Positions 42,986 to 53,894 of a stretch of DNA of 64,000 bases are shown here, one piece after another. Every line of letters starts with the position of its first letter. The first letter of the stretch is position 1. Under the pieces are notes generated by a model. It saw nothing but the letters and a program-made list of their open reading frames with translations. It ran no database searches and was not told where the DNA came from. Made by a program: the position numbers and the translations under genes. The stretch comes from Brumimicrobium sp041655765 (GTDB lineage: Bacteria > Bacteroidota > Bacteroidia > Flavobacteriales_D > Crocinitomicaceae): NCBI GenBank assembly GCA_041655765.1, contig JBBAEU010000007.1:49884-113883 (forward strand), written 5' to 3'.

Positions 42986-45253
42986 ATGGCGAAAATAAAA
43001 AAACAAGACGCATTAGACTATCACGCTCAGGGAAGAGTTGGGAAAATTGAAGTGATTCCAACGAAACCTTATAGTACACAACGCGACTTAAGTCTGGCAT
43101 ATTCTCCTGGCGTGGCTGATCCATGTTTAGAAATTGCTAAAGACAAGCAAAATGTTTATAAATATACAATAAAATCAAACCTCGTTGGTGTGATTACAAA
43201 CGGAACGGCGGTTTTAGGACTTGGGAATATCGGTCCTGAAGCATCCAAACCTGTAATGGAAGGTAAAGCACTTCTTTTTAAAATATTTGCCGACATAGAT
43301 GTTTTTGATATTGAGTTAGATGCTAATGATCCAGAAGTTTTTATCCAAACTGTAAAAGCACTTGCTCCAACATTTGGAGGGATTAATCTTGAGGATATTA
43401 AAGCCCCTGAAGCTTTTGAAATTGAAAGAAGATTAAAAAATGAGTTGGATATTCCAATTATGCACGACGATCAACATGGCACAGCCATTATTTCGGCTGC
43501 TGGATTACTCAATGCGCTTGAATTAGCAAACAAAAAAATAGATGAAATAAAACTTGTAATATCTGGTGCTGGAGCATCGGCAATGGGTTGTGCAAAATTA
43601 TACAAGGCTCTGGGTGTAAGAAGAGAAAATATTTACATGTTTGACAGCAAAGGCTTATTGAGTAAAGACAGAGACGATATTAACGACCAGAAAAAAGAAT
43701 TTGCCGTACACAAGAAGACTTCAGACTTAAAAACAGAGCTAAAAGGTGCAGATGTGTTTGTAGGACTATCAACGGGCGGACTTGTTACCAAGCAAATGGT
43801 AAAGTCAATGGCGAAAGACCCTATTGTTTTTGCATTAGCAAATCCCAATCCAGAAATATCGTATGAAGACGCTATGGAGGCACGAAATGATGTGATTATG
43901 GCAACTGGACGTTCTGATAACCCAAATCAAGTAAACAATGTTCTTGGATTTCCTTTTATTTTTAGAGGGGCTTTAGATGTTCGTGCAACAACAATAAACG
44001 AAGAAATGAAATTAGCAGCCGTATATGCTATTGCAAAATTAGCCAAAGAGTCTGTTCCCGATGAAGTGAGCGAGGCATACGGTGAAAAAAGCATTGTGTT
44101 TGGACGAGAGCAATTTATTCCTAAACCTCTGGACCAAAGATTAATCTATTATGTGGCACCTGCAGTAGCAAAAGCAGCTATGGACTCAGGTGTTGCACAA
44201 TTTCCAATTGAAGACTGGGACGCTTATGAGGAAGAGCTAAAGAAAAGGCTCGGAATAGATAATAAATTAATTCGAACAATCACCGAAAAAGCCATCAGAA
44301 ATCCTAAACGCGTTGTATTTGCAGAAGCTGATGATTATAGAATATTAAAAGCTGCACAAACCACTTACGAAGAAGGAATCATTACACCAATTCTTTTGGG
44401 AAGAAAAAAGAAAATCCATGAAATGATGGAAGATTTTAACATCGAATTTGGCGATGATGTTGAAATATATGACCCAAAATCAGAAGAAGAATCAGACCAA
44501 CTTAAACGATATGCAAAAGAGTTTTTTGAAGCTAGAAAACGAAAAGGATTTACTGAATATGAGGCCTCAAAAATTATGCGCGAACGAAATTATTTTGGTG
44601 CAATGATGGTTAAGTCGGGCGATGCAGATGCAATGATTACAGGACAAACAAGAAACTATATCAATTCGCTTCGACCTGCACTACAGGCAATTGGGACACA
44701 AGAAGACGTAAAACTTGTCGCTGGAATGTATATTCTTATTACCAAACGTGGCCCAATATTTTTAGCAGATACAACTGTTAATATAGATCCAACGGCAGAA
44801 GAAATTGCAGAAATCACCCATCAAATTGCACGTACAATCCGTAAGTTCAATGTTACGCCTCGAATTGCATTACTTTCGTACTCTAATTTTGGCTCATCCA
44901 AAGGAAAAGACGCAACCAAAATGACAGAGGCAGTTAGAATAATTCATGATAAATACCCAACACTCACAGTAGATGGAGAGGTACAAGCTAACTTTGCACT
45001 AGACAACGAACTACTAAAAGAGCAGTTCCCTTTCTCTGATTTAGTAAATAAACACGTAAATACATTTATTTTCCCTAATTTAGCAGCTGGAAACATTACT
45101 TATAAAATGTTACAAGAAATGACTGATTCAGAGACGATTGGTCCTGTTTTAGTTGGACTTAAAAAATCTATACATATTCTACAGTTGCGCTCTACGGTAA
45201 GAGAAATTGTGAATATGGTAAAAATTGCAGTTGTAGATGCGCAAAATAAATAA
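42986..45253 (+). CDS. maeB: NADP-dependent malic enzyme with phosphotransacetylase-like domain (MaeB)
   Basis: 755 residues from ATG 42986 (MAKIKKQDALDYHAQGR); ATG 42953 adds eleven residues. Malic-enzyme domain (1-420) with SLAYSPGVADPC, HDDQHGTAIISAAG and the NADP motif VISGAGASAMGCAKLY. A phosphate-acetyltransferase-like domain follows (about 430-755). It decarboxylates malate to pyruvate; the second domain is usually regulatory and binds acetyl-CoA. First of the conserved maeB-ruvA-sprA order. Confidence 0.95.
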   Translation: MAKIKKQDALDYHAQGRVGKIEVIPTKPYSTQRDLSLAYSPGVADPCLEIAKDKQNVYKYTIKSNLVGVITNGTAVLGLGNIGPEASKPVMEGKALLFKIFADIDVFDIELDANDPEVFIQTVKALAPTFGGINLEDIKAPEAFEIERRLKNELDIPIMHDDQHGTAIISAAGLLNALELANKKIDEIKLVISGAGASAMGCAKLYKALGVRRENIYMFDSKGLLSKDRDDINDQKKEFAVHKKTSDLKTELKGADVFVGLSTGGLVTKQMVKSMAKDPIVFALANPNPEISYEDAMEARNDVIMATGRSDNPNQVNNVLGFPFIFRGALDVRATTINEEMKLAAVYAIAKLAKESVPDEVSEAYGEKSIVFGREQFIPKPLDQRLIYYVAPAVAKAAMDSGVAQFPIEDWDAYEEELKKRLGIDNKLIRTITEKAIRNPKRVVFAEADDYRILKAAQTTYEEGIITPILLGRKKKIHEMMEDFNIEFGDDVEIYDPKSEEESDQLKRYAKEFFEARKRKGFTEYEASKIMRERNYFGAMMVKSGDADAMITGQTRNYINSLRPALQAIGTQEDVKLVAGMYILITKRGPIFLADTTVNIDPTAEEIAEITHQIARTIRKFNVTPRIALLSYSNFGSSKGKDATKMTEAVRIIHDKYPTLTVDGEVQANFALDNELLKEQFPFSDLVNKHVNTFIFPNLAAGNITYKMLQEMTDSETIGPVLVGLKKSIHILQLRSTVREIVNMVKIAVVDAQNK

Positions 45254-45256
45254 ATT

Positions 45257-45832
45257 ATGATAACATACCTAAACGGAAAATTAATAGAAAAGAATCCAAC
45301 AGAATTGGTAATAGAATGTGGAGGAATTGGATATGAAGTGAAGATATCTTTGAATACATTCTCTAATATGCCTGACACTGAATCCGTTAAGATATACACT
45401 CAATTCATAGTGAGAGAAGATGCACAAATCTTATATGGCTTCAAAGAAAAGGATGAAAGAGAAATGTTTAACTTACTGACATCTGTATCAGGAATCGGGC
45501 CAAGTACTGCCATAATCATGTTGTCAGGTTTAAACTCTTCAGAAATTGCCAATGCAATAGCATCAGAAGACGTTATTACCCTTAAAGGTGTGAAAGGAAT
45601 TGGAACAAAAACAGCCGAAAGAATGATTGTTGAATTGAAAGATAAAATGTTAAAATTCGGAGTTTCTGATAATATTTCTTCACAATCAAACAATACACTT
45701 CGATTTGATGCGTTAACTGCTTTGATTTCTTTAGGTTTTGACAGAAGAAAAGCAGAAAGTGCTATTAAAAAAGTAATGAAGGAGCAAGACACTGTTGAGA
45801 TGCTAATTAAAGATGCGTTGAAAATTTTATAA
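45257..45832 (+). CDS. ruvA: Holliday junction branch-migration protein RuvA
   Basis: 191 residues. OB domain (MITYLNGKLIEKNPTELVIE), tandem helix-hairpin-helix motifs (LTSVSGIGPSTAIIML and LKGVKGIGTKTAERMIVELK) and a small C-terminal domain III that contacts RuvB (ALISLGFDRRKAESAIKKV). Three bases after maeB. It holds Holliday junctions for the RuvB motor; ruvB and ruvC are not in this window. Confidence 0.96.
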   Translation: MITYLNGKLIEKNPTELVIECGGIGYEVKISLNTFSNMPDTESVKIYTQFIVREDAQILYGFKEKDEREMFNLLTSVSGIGPSTAIIMLSGLNSSEIANAIASEDVITLKGVKGIGTKTAERMIVELKDKMLKFGVSDNISSQSNNTLRFDALTALISLGFDRRKAESAIKKVMKEQDTVEMLIKDALKIL

Positions 45833-45874
45833 ATCCGAAAGGAAAAAGTGAAGAAACTGATACAACATAAAAAT

Positions 45875-48800
45875 ATGAAACTCATAAATGGTCTGCTGAT
45901 GACCATTTTATTTGTTTTTATATACAATGTGTCATCTGCACAAAATAATGGAGATTCCACCAAACTAAGATATCCCATTAACAACCCTCACGACCCAACA
46001 CAAAACAACAAACAAAGTTTTGATTTGGGCGATCCATCTAGCGTTCAAAAAACAATCGTTTATGACCCTGTAACTGGAAAATATATTTTTAAAGAAACCA
46101 TTGGTGATTTAGATTATAGACCAGGTTCAATGATGACTTTGGAGGAATACACGCAATATCAACGTGAAAAACAAATGAGCGACTATTGGAAAGAAAAGGT
46201 TGATTCTCAAACAAAAGAAGAACAAGGACTAATTCCGCCAATTAAAATTAATGACCCAATTTTTGCTAATATTTTTGGATCAGATGAGATAAACATACGA
46301 CCAGAAGGAAGTATTGAAATCTCTTTAGGGGTGAACTCATCGCGTTATGATAATCCACAAATCCCAGAAAAAGACAGAAGAATGACAATGTTTGACTTTG
46401 ACCAAAACATTCAATTAAATATTGTTGGAGAGATTGGAACAAAATTAAAATTAGGTGCTTCGTACAACACACAAGCATCCTTTAATTTTGATAATGTTAC
46501 AAAATTAGAATGGACAGGAAATGAGGACCAAATTATACAAAAAATTGAAGCTGGAAATGTAGAAATGCCACTCGAAACATCTTTGATAGAAGGTTCTCAA
46601 ACACTATTTGGAGTTAAAACAAAAATGAGATTTGGTCGTCTTACCGTAGACGCAATTGCTTCAACTTCGAGAGGTCAGAAAAACGAAATAAACATCAAAG
46701 GCGGTGCCCAAATTAAAGATTTTGAACTAAAAGCCGATGAATACGAGGCAAATCGCCATTACTTCTTGAATTATTATCACAGAGAACACTATGACGAAGC
46801 AATGAAAACCGTTCCTATAATAAATTCATTGGTCGATATTACACGAATTGAAGTTTGGGTAACAAACCAATCTAACCAAGTCGAAGAAACAAGAAACGTC
46901 TTGGCTTTTACCGATCTTGGGGAAGCAAAAAGTGAAAATTGGTCGGGCAATCCTGGTTCCGCATCATCAAACGAACTTCCTGATAACTATGCAAACGGCT
47001 TGTACAACTACTTAATCAATAACTCCACAATTAGAGGTTTTAACAACGCTGTTTCGGCATTGGAGACAGAGCTTTTATCGCCTGGACCATTCAAACAGTC
47101 GGTAGATTATGAAAAATTAGAAAATGCCAGAAAATTATCTGAACAAGAGTTTACCTATAATGCTCAACTTGGATTTATTTCGGTAAACATCCCTTTAAAC
47201 AACGATGAGGTGCTTGGTGTTGCTTATGAATATACATATTCAGGAAGAACTTATCAAGTTGGAGAGTTTTCAACAGATGGAATTGATGGAACAAAGGCTT
47301 TATTCTTGAAATTATTAAAACCAACCATCACAAATCCTAAAAATAAATTGTGGGACTTAATGATGAAAAACGTTTATTCGATTGGCGCATACCAAGTAAG
47401 TCAAGAAGGATTTAGATTAGACATCTTATATAACAACCCCGAAAACAGTTTAAATGTCAACTTCCTTCCTTATCCTGGATTAGATGACAGACAAGTGATT
47501 GATGTTGTTGGAATGGACAGGTTAAATCAAAATAATCGTGCCCAAAAAGATGGAGTTTTCGATTTTATGCCGATTACTTTTGACGGAAATAGAGCAACAA
47601 ACGGTGGAACAATAAACACCAGAAATGGACGAATCTATTTTAGTACAATCGAACCGTTCGGGCAAACAATTCAAAACGAAATGGATAATGCTAATATTGG
47701 AATCAATATCTCTAGTAATGTTGTATTCCATGAACTGTACGATTCTACAAAAATTGCGGCACAACAAATCCCGAAGAAGAATAGGTTCTATTTCGTAGGA
47801 AAATATGAGTCCTCCGTAAGTGATGAAATTCCTTTAAATGCCCTAAACGTTCCAGAAGGCGCAGTTGTTGTAACCGCTGGTGGTATCAGATTGCAAGAAG
47901 GAGTGGATTTTACTGTTGATTACAACTTGGGAAGAGTAAAAATACTCAATAGCTCTGTTTTAGAATCTAACGCTGATATCAAAATATCAGTAGAAAGCAA
48001 CTCCATTTTTGGCTTCCAAAATAAATCCCTTATCGGTACACATCTCGATTATCGTTTTAATCCCGACTTCAACATCGGAGCAACATGGATGATGAAAACT
48101 GAAAAACCCATCACACAAAAAGTTGATATTGGTGAAGAACCTTATCGAAACAACATCGTTGGAATGAACCTCTCATATAGAACCGACCTTCCATTCTTGA
48201 CAAAGTTGATCAACTTTATCCCAACGATTTCAACAAAAACAATGTCATCTTTAACATTAAATGCTGAATTTGCACACCTCATCCCTGGTTCTCCAAGAGC
48301 AATAACAAAAGAAGGTATTTCGTACGTCGATGATTTTGAAGGGAGTCAATCTACCATCGACCTAAAAAACTTTACTTCGTGGAAATTGGCTTCCATTCCA
48401 CAAGGACAAACAGATTTATTCCCAGAAGCATCACTTAAAAATGATTTAAGAACAGGGTTTAATCGATCTCATCTATCTTGGTATATTATTGATTATTCTA
48501 CATTCCATTTAAATAGTGCAGCAACTCCAAAGCACATTCAAGAAGACCCTTCTCAAAAAGAGAATATGAATGCAGCTTTTGTGACCAAACAAGAATTATT
48601 CCCAAGTACTGATTTGGCTTTAGGAGATAATAAGAATCTTCCTACTATGGATTTAACATTTTATCCGCAGGAAAGGGGAATGTATAATTATGATACTACA
48701 AACACAGTAGATGCTGATGGTTATTTTATAAATCCTCAAGATAGGTGGGGTGGAATTATGCGTTCGTTAACTACAACGGATTTTGAAAATAACAACATTG

Positions 48801-51800
48801 AATATATCCAATTTTGGATTTTAGACCCGTTCAATGAAGACCAAGACCCAAATAACGACCATTCTGGAGGAGATTTATATTTCAATTTGGGAAATTTATC
48901 TGAAGATATTCTACCAGATTCAAGAAAAAGTTTTGAAAGTGGACTTCCATCGGATTATACCACAACACAAAACATAGACCAGACAAATTGGGCAAGAATT
49001 TCAACACAACAAGTTGTAGTAAATGCTTTTGACAACGACCCTGTTAAGCGTGCAGCACAAGATGTCGGAATAGATGGATATAACGATGAAAAAGAAAGAG
49101 AAAATTATCCTACTTACGTAAGTTGGATCGAAAATAACACAACGCTTTCCCAAGCTGCGAAGGACAGATTATTGAATGATGTATCCAACGACAATTACAA
49201 TTATTATCGAGACGATAGATATGACCAAGAACAACGCGGAATTGTCGATAGATATAAACGTTGGAATGGGATGGAAGGGAACTCTCCTACCCCAGAAATG
49301 TCGGCAAACATAAACGCCGAAGGATACAGTACACAGGCTACAAACATGCCTGACGTAGAAGATATAAATAATGACAATAACTTGAGTGAAACCGAGGCTT
49401 ATTTCCAATACAAAGTGTCTTTAAGAAAATCAGATTTGCAAGTTGGTAAGAACTATATCATCAATACACGAGAATATTCTAAAGATAATAAAGCATACAA
49501 GTGGTATCAATTTAGAATTCCAGTACGAAATCCTGATTTGGCTGTAAACGGAATTACAGATTTCCGTTCTATCCGTTTTATGAGAATGTTCTTGCGCTCT
49601 TTTGAAAATCAAACGACATTGCGTTTTGCCAAATTAGAGTTTATTCGAAGCGAATGGAGAAAATTCCGTGAAGATTTAGGTCAACCAACAGATGGAATCC
49701 AAGTTGATCCAGGATTAACATCTTTTAATATTGGAGCCGTTAACAAGGAAGAGCACGACCAAAGACAACCAATCCCTTACGAACTTCCGCCGGGAATTAT
49801 TCGAGAAATTGATCCTTCACAACAATATCAAAGACAGCTAAATGAACAAGCTATGACACTGGAAATATGTGACTTGCAGGATGGAGATGCACGAGCTGCC
49901 ACAAAAAATATCGGCATGGATATGGTCATGTATAAAAACCTAGAAATGTTCCTCCATGCAGAAGAAATTGACCCTACAAAACCACTTTACGATAATGATG
50001 TTACAGCTTTTATTCGATTAGGAACCGATTTCAAAGAGAACTACTACGAATATGAAGTGCCATTAAAAGTTACACCTTGGGGTTCTTCTACTGATACTGA
50101 TATTTGGCCTGAAGAAAACAACTTAAGGATTGTGTTTGATGATTTAATTCAACTCAAGAAAGAACGAAATAGAGAAATGGAAACTCCTGGCTCTACATTG
50201 ACATACAATGTTGAATATGCAAAAGAAATAGAACATAAGATGGGGTCTTCAGATTTTGACGAGAAACCACGTCCTAAACGAATGATAAAAATAATAGGTA
50301 ACCCTAACCTGAAAGATGTCAAAACCATAATGATTGGGGTTAGAAATCCTGCGAAAAACTCTGAAAATCCATGGAAGCCAGATGATGGACTAGATAAATG
50401 TGTTGAGGTTTGGGTAAACGAATTGCGGTTAACTGAATTCGATAACAAAGGAGGTTCCGCAGCACTCGTAGATGCAAAATTACAAATTGCAGATTTTGCA
50501 GATATAAACGTTGCAAGTTCATATAGCGGAATCGGTTGGGGAAGTATTGATAGTCGTGTGTCTGAGAGACAAAGAGATGTTCGACTCAATCTGGATTTAT
50601 CAGCGAATGTTCAAGCTGGACAATTACTTGGAGATAGGGCAAAAATTGATATCCCTTTTCTTTATACTTATTCGGTTGGTGTAATTAATCCTCAATACGA
50701 TCCTTACAATCCAGATGTTGAATTGACGGAATATGATGACCTTGCGGAAAGAAGACAAAAAAGAAAAGACGGGCAAAATTTTAACGAACGACAATCTTTT
50801 AACTTTACAAATGTAAGGCGACAAAAGAAACCAGGCTCACAGTCAAGACCTTGGGATATTTCTAACTTTAGTTTAAACTTTGGATATTCAGAAGATTTAC
50901 ATCGAGATTTCAATGTCAATTACGACCGTACAAAAATTTGGAAAGGAGGTTTGGATTATGTTTATAACGCTTCACCAAAAGCATGGGAACCATTTAAAAA
51001 TGTTGATTTCATGAAAAAATCTAAATGGTGGAACATCATTCGTGAAACAAACTTATTCTTGGGTCCAAAAAATATAAATGTTAGAAATAATCTGAAACGT
51101 GATTACAACGAAAGACAAATCCGTAATAATATACCAAATACAGATTTTGAATTTGACCCAATTTACCTGAAAAACTTTACTTGGAATAGAGAGTTTGGCT
51201 TCCAATATGATATCACAAGAAATTTAAAACTTGACTTCAGATCAATGAATAATTCTATATTCGACGAAGCAGAAGGACAGGTTGACAGAAGAGAAAATCC
51301 AACCTTATACAGAGAGTTTCAAGACTCAGTTACCTCGCAGTTGAGCACGTTAGGAAAAGCAATGCGTTATAATCACGCCTACAACATTTCCTATAACATC
51401 CCTTTCAATAAAATACCTGTTCTGGATTTTATTACTTCAAACGTTAGGTATAGCGGTACATACGAATGGAACCGCTCGAATTTAGGGATGGAAGCTTATG
51501 GAAATACAATCCAAAATAGCAGATCAATTAATGCAAATGCTCAACTTAACCTTGCCACATTATATAGAAAATCCGAGTTCTTAAAATCTGTTTTAGATGA
51601 TGGACGAGGAGGAAGATCAGCACTAAGACAAACGCTGGGGGCAAATAGAAGACCAACAGGAAATACTGGGGGCAAAAAGGAAACAAGGTTAGCAAAAAAG
51701 GTAAAGGAATTAAATACTAAAAAAGAAACCTTAGATAAAGTAGATGCTGACAAGCTAGAAGGTGCTGAACTCATCCAACATCAGAAAGAATTATTAAAAA

Positions 51801-53326
51801 TTGAAAATAAACTTGATAAAAAAGAACCACGGCTAGATAAACAAAATGAACGATTTGCAAATAAAGAAGAAAGACAAGCCAAATACCAAGAAAAATATGG
51901 AAAACCCTTCCATCCTGTAGCTGGTTTCTTTGCCAGAGTATTAATGAGTGTTAGAACGGTTTCTGGTACATACACGCAAAATGATGGTATGTTATTGCCA
52001 GGATTTAACGAGGAAATTCAATTCTTCGGAACAAATGGAAAAATGTTTTCCGATGATAAAATTAGAGGGTTTACAATCGGTAATCAGCAACGCAATGTGT
52101 TTGGACAAGAAAATGGATTTAGCATGGGAGAATATGCAGCTGGAAGAGGATATATCGTTGACACAAGTGGATTGAATACACAACATACAGTAATTCACTC
52201 TCAGAGTTACAATATTAAAGCCGGTTTAGAACCTATAAAAGATTTAAAAATTGATTTAACTATGAACCGTAATTTTACGGATAATTCAACTGAGTTTTAT
52301 AGATTTAATGACGATATTCAAGATTTTGAGAGCCAAAGCAAGTTTAAAAGAACAACAGTCACATATTCAACCATTTCAATTGGCTCTGCATTTGAAAGCA
52401 TTGACAATGAATATCGCTCTAGCTCATTTGACCAATTGCTCGACCGAAGAGCAGAAGTTTCCGCATTCATAGGAAGCACCAACCCGAATAGTTTAGGTTT
52501 AGATACAGGTTATTACGATGGTTATGGTGCAAGTCAACAAGACGTCGTTGTTGGATCTTTCCTTACAACATACATGGGTAAGAAAACCAATAGAAAAAGT
52601 ATCTCTCCTTTACGAGATATTCCACTGCCGAATTGGAACGTTTCCTACAATGGATTAAGTAAAATGAAGGCATTACAAAATGTTGTTCAGAACTTTACAT
52701 TGCGTCATGGATATTCTTCTACCGTTACCGTTGCAGGAATGGAAACCAATCTAAAAGCAGAATTTGATGATGCTGGCCACGCAACAGCGAGAGACATAAA
52801 TAACAACTTTATTTCTAGTCAACAAATTCAAAATATAACCATTTCAGAGCGATTCTCTCCTTTAATCGGATTCGATGCAACATGGAAGGTTGGAGGAAAC
52901 GGATTAATAACAAAATTTGAATATACAAGAGAAAGATCGGCAGCACTTTCACTGGCAAATAACCAAGTAACTGAAATGACAGGTAGCGAGTATGTTATTG
53001 GATTGGGTTATAAATTCTCGAATGTTAAACTACCAATCAAATTTAGGGGGCAACCTTTAAAAGCATCCGACTTAAACATTAGATTCGATTTATCAATCAG
53101 AGATAACCTAACTGTTATTAGAAAAATAGTTGAAAATACAACACAAGCAACCGCTGGTCAAAAAGTACTTTCTATTCGTTCAAGCATCGACTATTTAATA
53201 GGACAAAACATAACCGTCTCACTATATTACGACCAAATGTTAAACACGCCTGTCATTGCTACTTCTTATGTAACGGGTAACATTTCCTCAGGAATCAGGC
53301 TGAGATTTAACTTAGGCGCTTTATAA
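45875..53326 (+). CDS. sprA: T9SS outer-membrane translocon protein SprA (Sov)
   Basis: 2483 residues from ATG 45875, where the signal peptide is cleanest (LINGLLMTILFVFIYNVSSAQ-like). An in-frame GTG at 45848 preceded by AAAGGA is the alternative. Length and composition match SprA, the 36-strand translocon of type IX secretion: long aromatic/polar beta segments, YVDDFEGSQSTIDLKNFTSW, the WVNELRLTEFDNKGGSAA repeat-type motif, and a barrel-closing end SSGIRLRFNLGAL. A Lys/Glu-rich coiled segment (about residues 1935-2010) interrupts the barrel. The gene follows ruvA, a conserved order. The next gene is GNAT rather than the often-seen gcvH. Confidence 0.95.
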   Translation: MKLINGLLMTILFVFIYNVSSAQNNGDSTKLRYPINNPHDPTQNNKQSFDLGDPSSVQKTIVYDPVTGKYIFKETIGDLDYRPGSMMTLEEYTQYQREKQMSDYWKEKVDSQTKEEQGLIPPIKINDPIFANIFGSDEINIRPEGSIEISLGVNSSRYDNPQIPEKDRRMTMFDFDQNIQLNIVGEIGTKLKLGASYNTQASFNFDNVTKLEWTGNEDQIIQKIEAGNVEMPLETSLIEGSQTLFGVKTKMRFGRLTVDAIASTSRGQKNEINIKGGAQIKDFELKADEYEANRHYFLNYYHREHYDEAMKTVPIINSLVDITRIEVWVTNQSNQVEETRNVLAFTDLGEAKSENWSGNPGSASSNELPDNYANGLYNYLINNSTIRGFNNAVSALETELLSPGPFKQSVDYEKLENARKLSEQEFTYNAQLGFISVNIPLNNDEVLGVAYEYTYSGRTYQVGEFSTDGIDGTKALFLKLLKPTITNPKNKLWDLMMKNVYSIGAYQVSQEGFRLDILYNNPENSLNVNFLPYPGLDDRQVIDVVGMDRLNQNNRAQKDGVFDFMPITFDGNRATNGGTINTRNGRIYFSTIEPFGQTIQNEMDNANIGINISSNVVFHELYDSTKIAAQQIPKKNRFYFVGKYESSVSDEIPLNALNVPEGAVVVTAGGIRLQEGVDFTVDYNLGRVKILNSSVLESNADIKISVESNSIFGFQNKSLIGTHLDYRFNPDFNIGATWMMKTEKPITQKVDIGEEPYRNNIVGMNLSYRTDLPFLTKLINFIPTISTKTMSSLTLNAEFAHLIPGSPRAITKEGISYVDDFEGSQSTIDLKNFTSWKLASIPQGQTDLFPEASLKNDLRTGFNRSHLSWYIIDYSTFHLNSAATPKHIQEDPSQKENMNAAFVTKQELFPSTDLALGDNKNLPTMDLTFYPQERGMYNYDTTNTVDADGYFINPQDRWGGIMRSLTTTDFENNNIEYIQFWILDPFNEDQDPNNDHSGGDLYFNLGNLSEDILPDSRKSFESGLPSDYTTTQNIDQTNWARISTQQVVVNAFDNDPVKRAAQDVGIDGYNDEKERENYPTYVSWIENNTTLSQAAKDRLLNDVSNDNYNYYRDDRYDQEQRGIVDRYKRWNGMEGNSPTPEMSANINAEGYSTQATNMPDVEDINNDNNLSETEAYFQYKVSLRKSDLQVGKNYIINTREYSKDNKAYKWYQFRIPVRNPDLAVNGITDFRSIRFMRMFLRSFENQTTLRFAKLEFIRSEWRKFREDLGQPTDGIQVDPGLTSFNIGAVNKEEHDQRQPIPYELPPGIIREIDPSQQYQRQLNEQAMTLEICDLQDGDARAATKNIGMDMVMYKNLEMFLHAEEIDPTKPLYDNDVTAFIRLGTDFKENYYEYEVPLKVTPWGSSTDTDIWPEENNLRIVFDDLIQLKKERNREMETPGSTLTYNVEYAKEIEHKMGSSDFDEKPRPKRMIKIIGNPNLKDVKTIMIGVRNPAKNSENPWKPDDGLDKCVEVWVNELRLTEFDNKGGSAALVDAKLQIADFADINVASSYSGIGWGSIDSRVSERQRDVRLNLDLSANVQAGQLLGDRAKIDIPFLYTYSVGVINPQYDPYNPDVELTEYDDLAERRQKRKDGQNFNERQSFNFTNVRRQKKPGSQSRPWDISNFSLNFGYSEDLHRDFNVNYDRTKIWKGGLDYVYNASPKAWEPFKNVDFMKKSKWWNIIRETNLFLGPKNINVRNNLKRDYNERQIRNNIPNTDFEFDPIYLKNFTWNREFGFQYDITRNLKLDFRSMNNSIFDEAEGQVDRRENPTLYREFQDSVTSQLSTLGKAMRYNHAYNISYNIPFNKIPVLDFITSNVRYSGTYEWNRSNLGMEAYGNTIQNSRSINANAQLNLATLYRKSEFLKSVLDDGRGGRSALRQTLGANRRPTGNTGGKKETRLAKKVKELNTKKETLDKVDADKLEGAELIQHQKELLKIENKLDKKEPRLDKQNERFANKEERQAKYQEKYGKPFHPVAGFFARVLMSVRTVSGTYTQNDGMLLPGFNEEIQFFGTNGKMFSDDKIRGFTIGNQQRNVFGQENGFSMGEYAAGRGYIVDTSGLNTQHTVIHSQSYNIKAGLEPIKDLKIDLTMNRNFTDNSTEFYRFNDDIQDFESQSKFKRTTVTYSTISIGSAFESIDNEYRSSSFDQLLDRRAEVSAFIGSTNPNSLGLDTGYYDGYGASQQDVVVGSFLTTYMGKKTNRKSISPLRDIPLPNWNVSYNGLSKMKALQNVVQNFTLRHGYSSTVTVAGMETNLKAEFDDAGHATARDINNNFISSQQIQNITISERFSPLIGFDATWKVGGNGLITKFEYTRERSAALSLANNQVTEMTGSEYVIGLGYKFSNVKLPIKFRGQPLKASDLNIRFDLSIRDNLTVIRKIVENTTQATAGQKVLSIRSSIDYLIGQNITVSLYYDQMLNTPVIATSYVTGNISSGIRLRFNLGAL

Positions 53327-53357
53327 AAGTTTAACTGCTTTCATCTATTTTAGCATC

Positions 53358-53828
53358 ATGGAAATAAATCTAATAGCCGATAGAAAAAACATCAGACGGG
53401 CAAAACCTGGAGATGAAGTCCAAATCATAAATCTAATCAAAGAATTAGCTGAATATGAAAACGCTCTCAATGAAGTGGTCAATACGCCAGAACAGTTGGC
53501 AATAGATTTATTTGAGGATAAAATCTGTAGCTGTTTTGTTTATGAAAATAATTTAGAAATCATTGGTATTGCTATTTATTACATCTCTTATTCTACCTGG
53601 AAAGGTCGTTCTTTATATTTAGAAGATATGTATATCAAGGAAGAATTTCGTCGCAATGGAATTGGAGGACTTATGTTTGACGTCTTGGTCGAAGAAGCCA
53701 AAGCAATTGGCGCAAAAAGATTAGATTGGCAAGTTTTGGACTGGAATAACCCAGCAATCGACTTCTACAAAAAAATTGGTGCTGAATTAAGTCAAGAATG
53801 GATTAGTGGGAGACTTCGATTTGATTAG
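53358..53828 (+). CDS. GNAT-family N-acetyltransferase, diamine/thialysine type
   Basis: 156 residues. NIRRAKPGDEVQIINLIKELA at the start, LYLEDMYIKEEFRRNGIGGLM with the acetyl-CoA R-x-x-G-x-G loop, and DWQVLDWNNPAIDFYKKIGAE at the end. LEDMYI and DWNNPAI are typical of spermidine/thialysine acetyltransferase relatives. Cytoplasmic; the amine substrate is uncertain. 31 bases after sprA, probably incidental. Confidence 0.88.
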   Translation: MEINLIADRKNIRRAKPGDEVQIINLIKELAEYENALNEVVNTPEQLAIDLFEDKICSCFVYENNLEIIGIAIYYISYSTWKGRSLYLEDMYIKEEFRRNGIGGLMFDVLVEEAKAIGAKRLDWQVLDWNNPAIDFYKKIGAELSQEWISGRLRFD

Positions 53829-53894
53829 CAATCTAAATTTGACGTAGAATCAATATTCAGGATGATGAAGGTGTTATTTCGTAGTGAAATGAAG

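Noticed and set aside
45400..45984. 194-codon open frame on the minus strand across ruvA and the start of sprA
   Set aside because: It is antisense to two strongly supported genes and its translation has no domain or natural composition.
50149..50589. 146-codon minus-strand open frame inside sprA
   Set aside because: Shadow of the sprA reading frame; Ser-rich translation without motifs.
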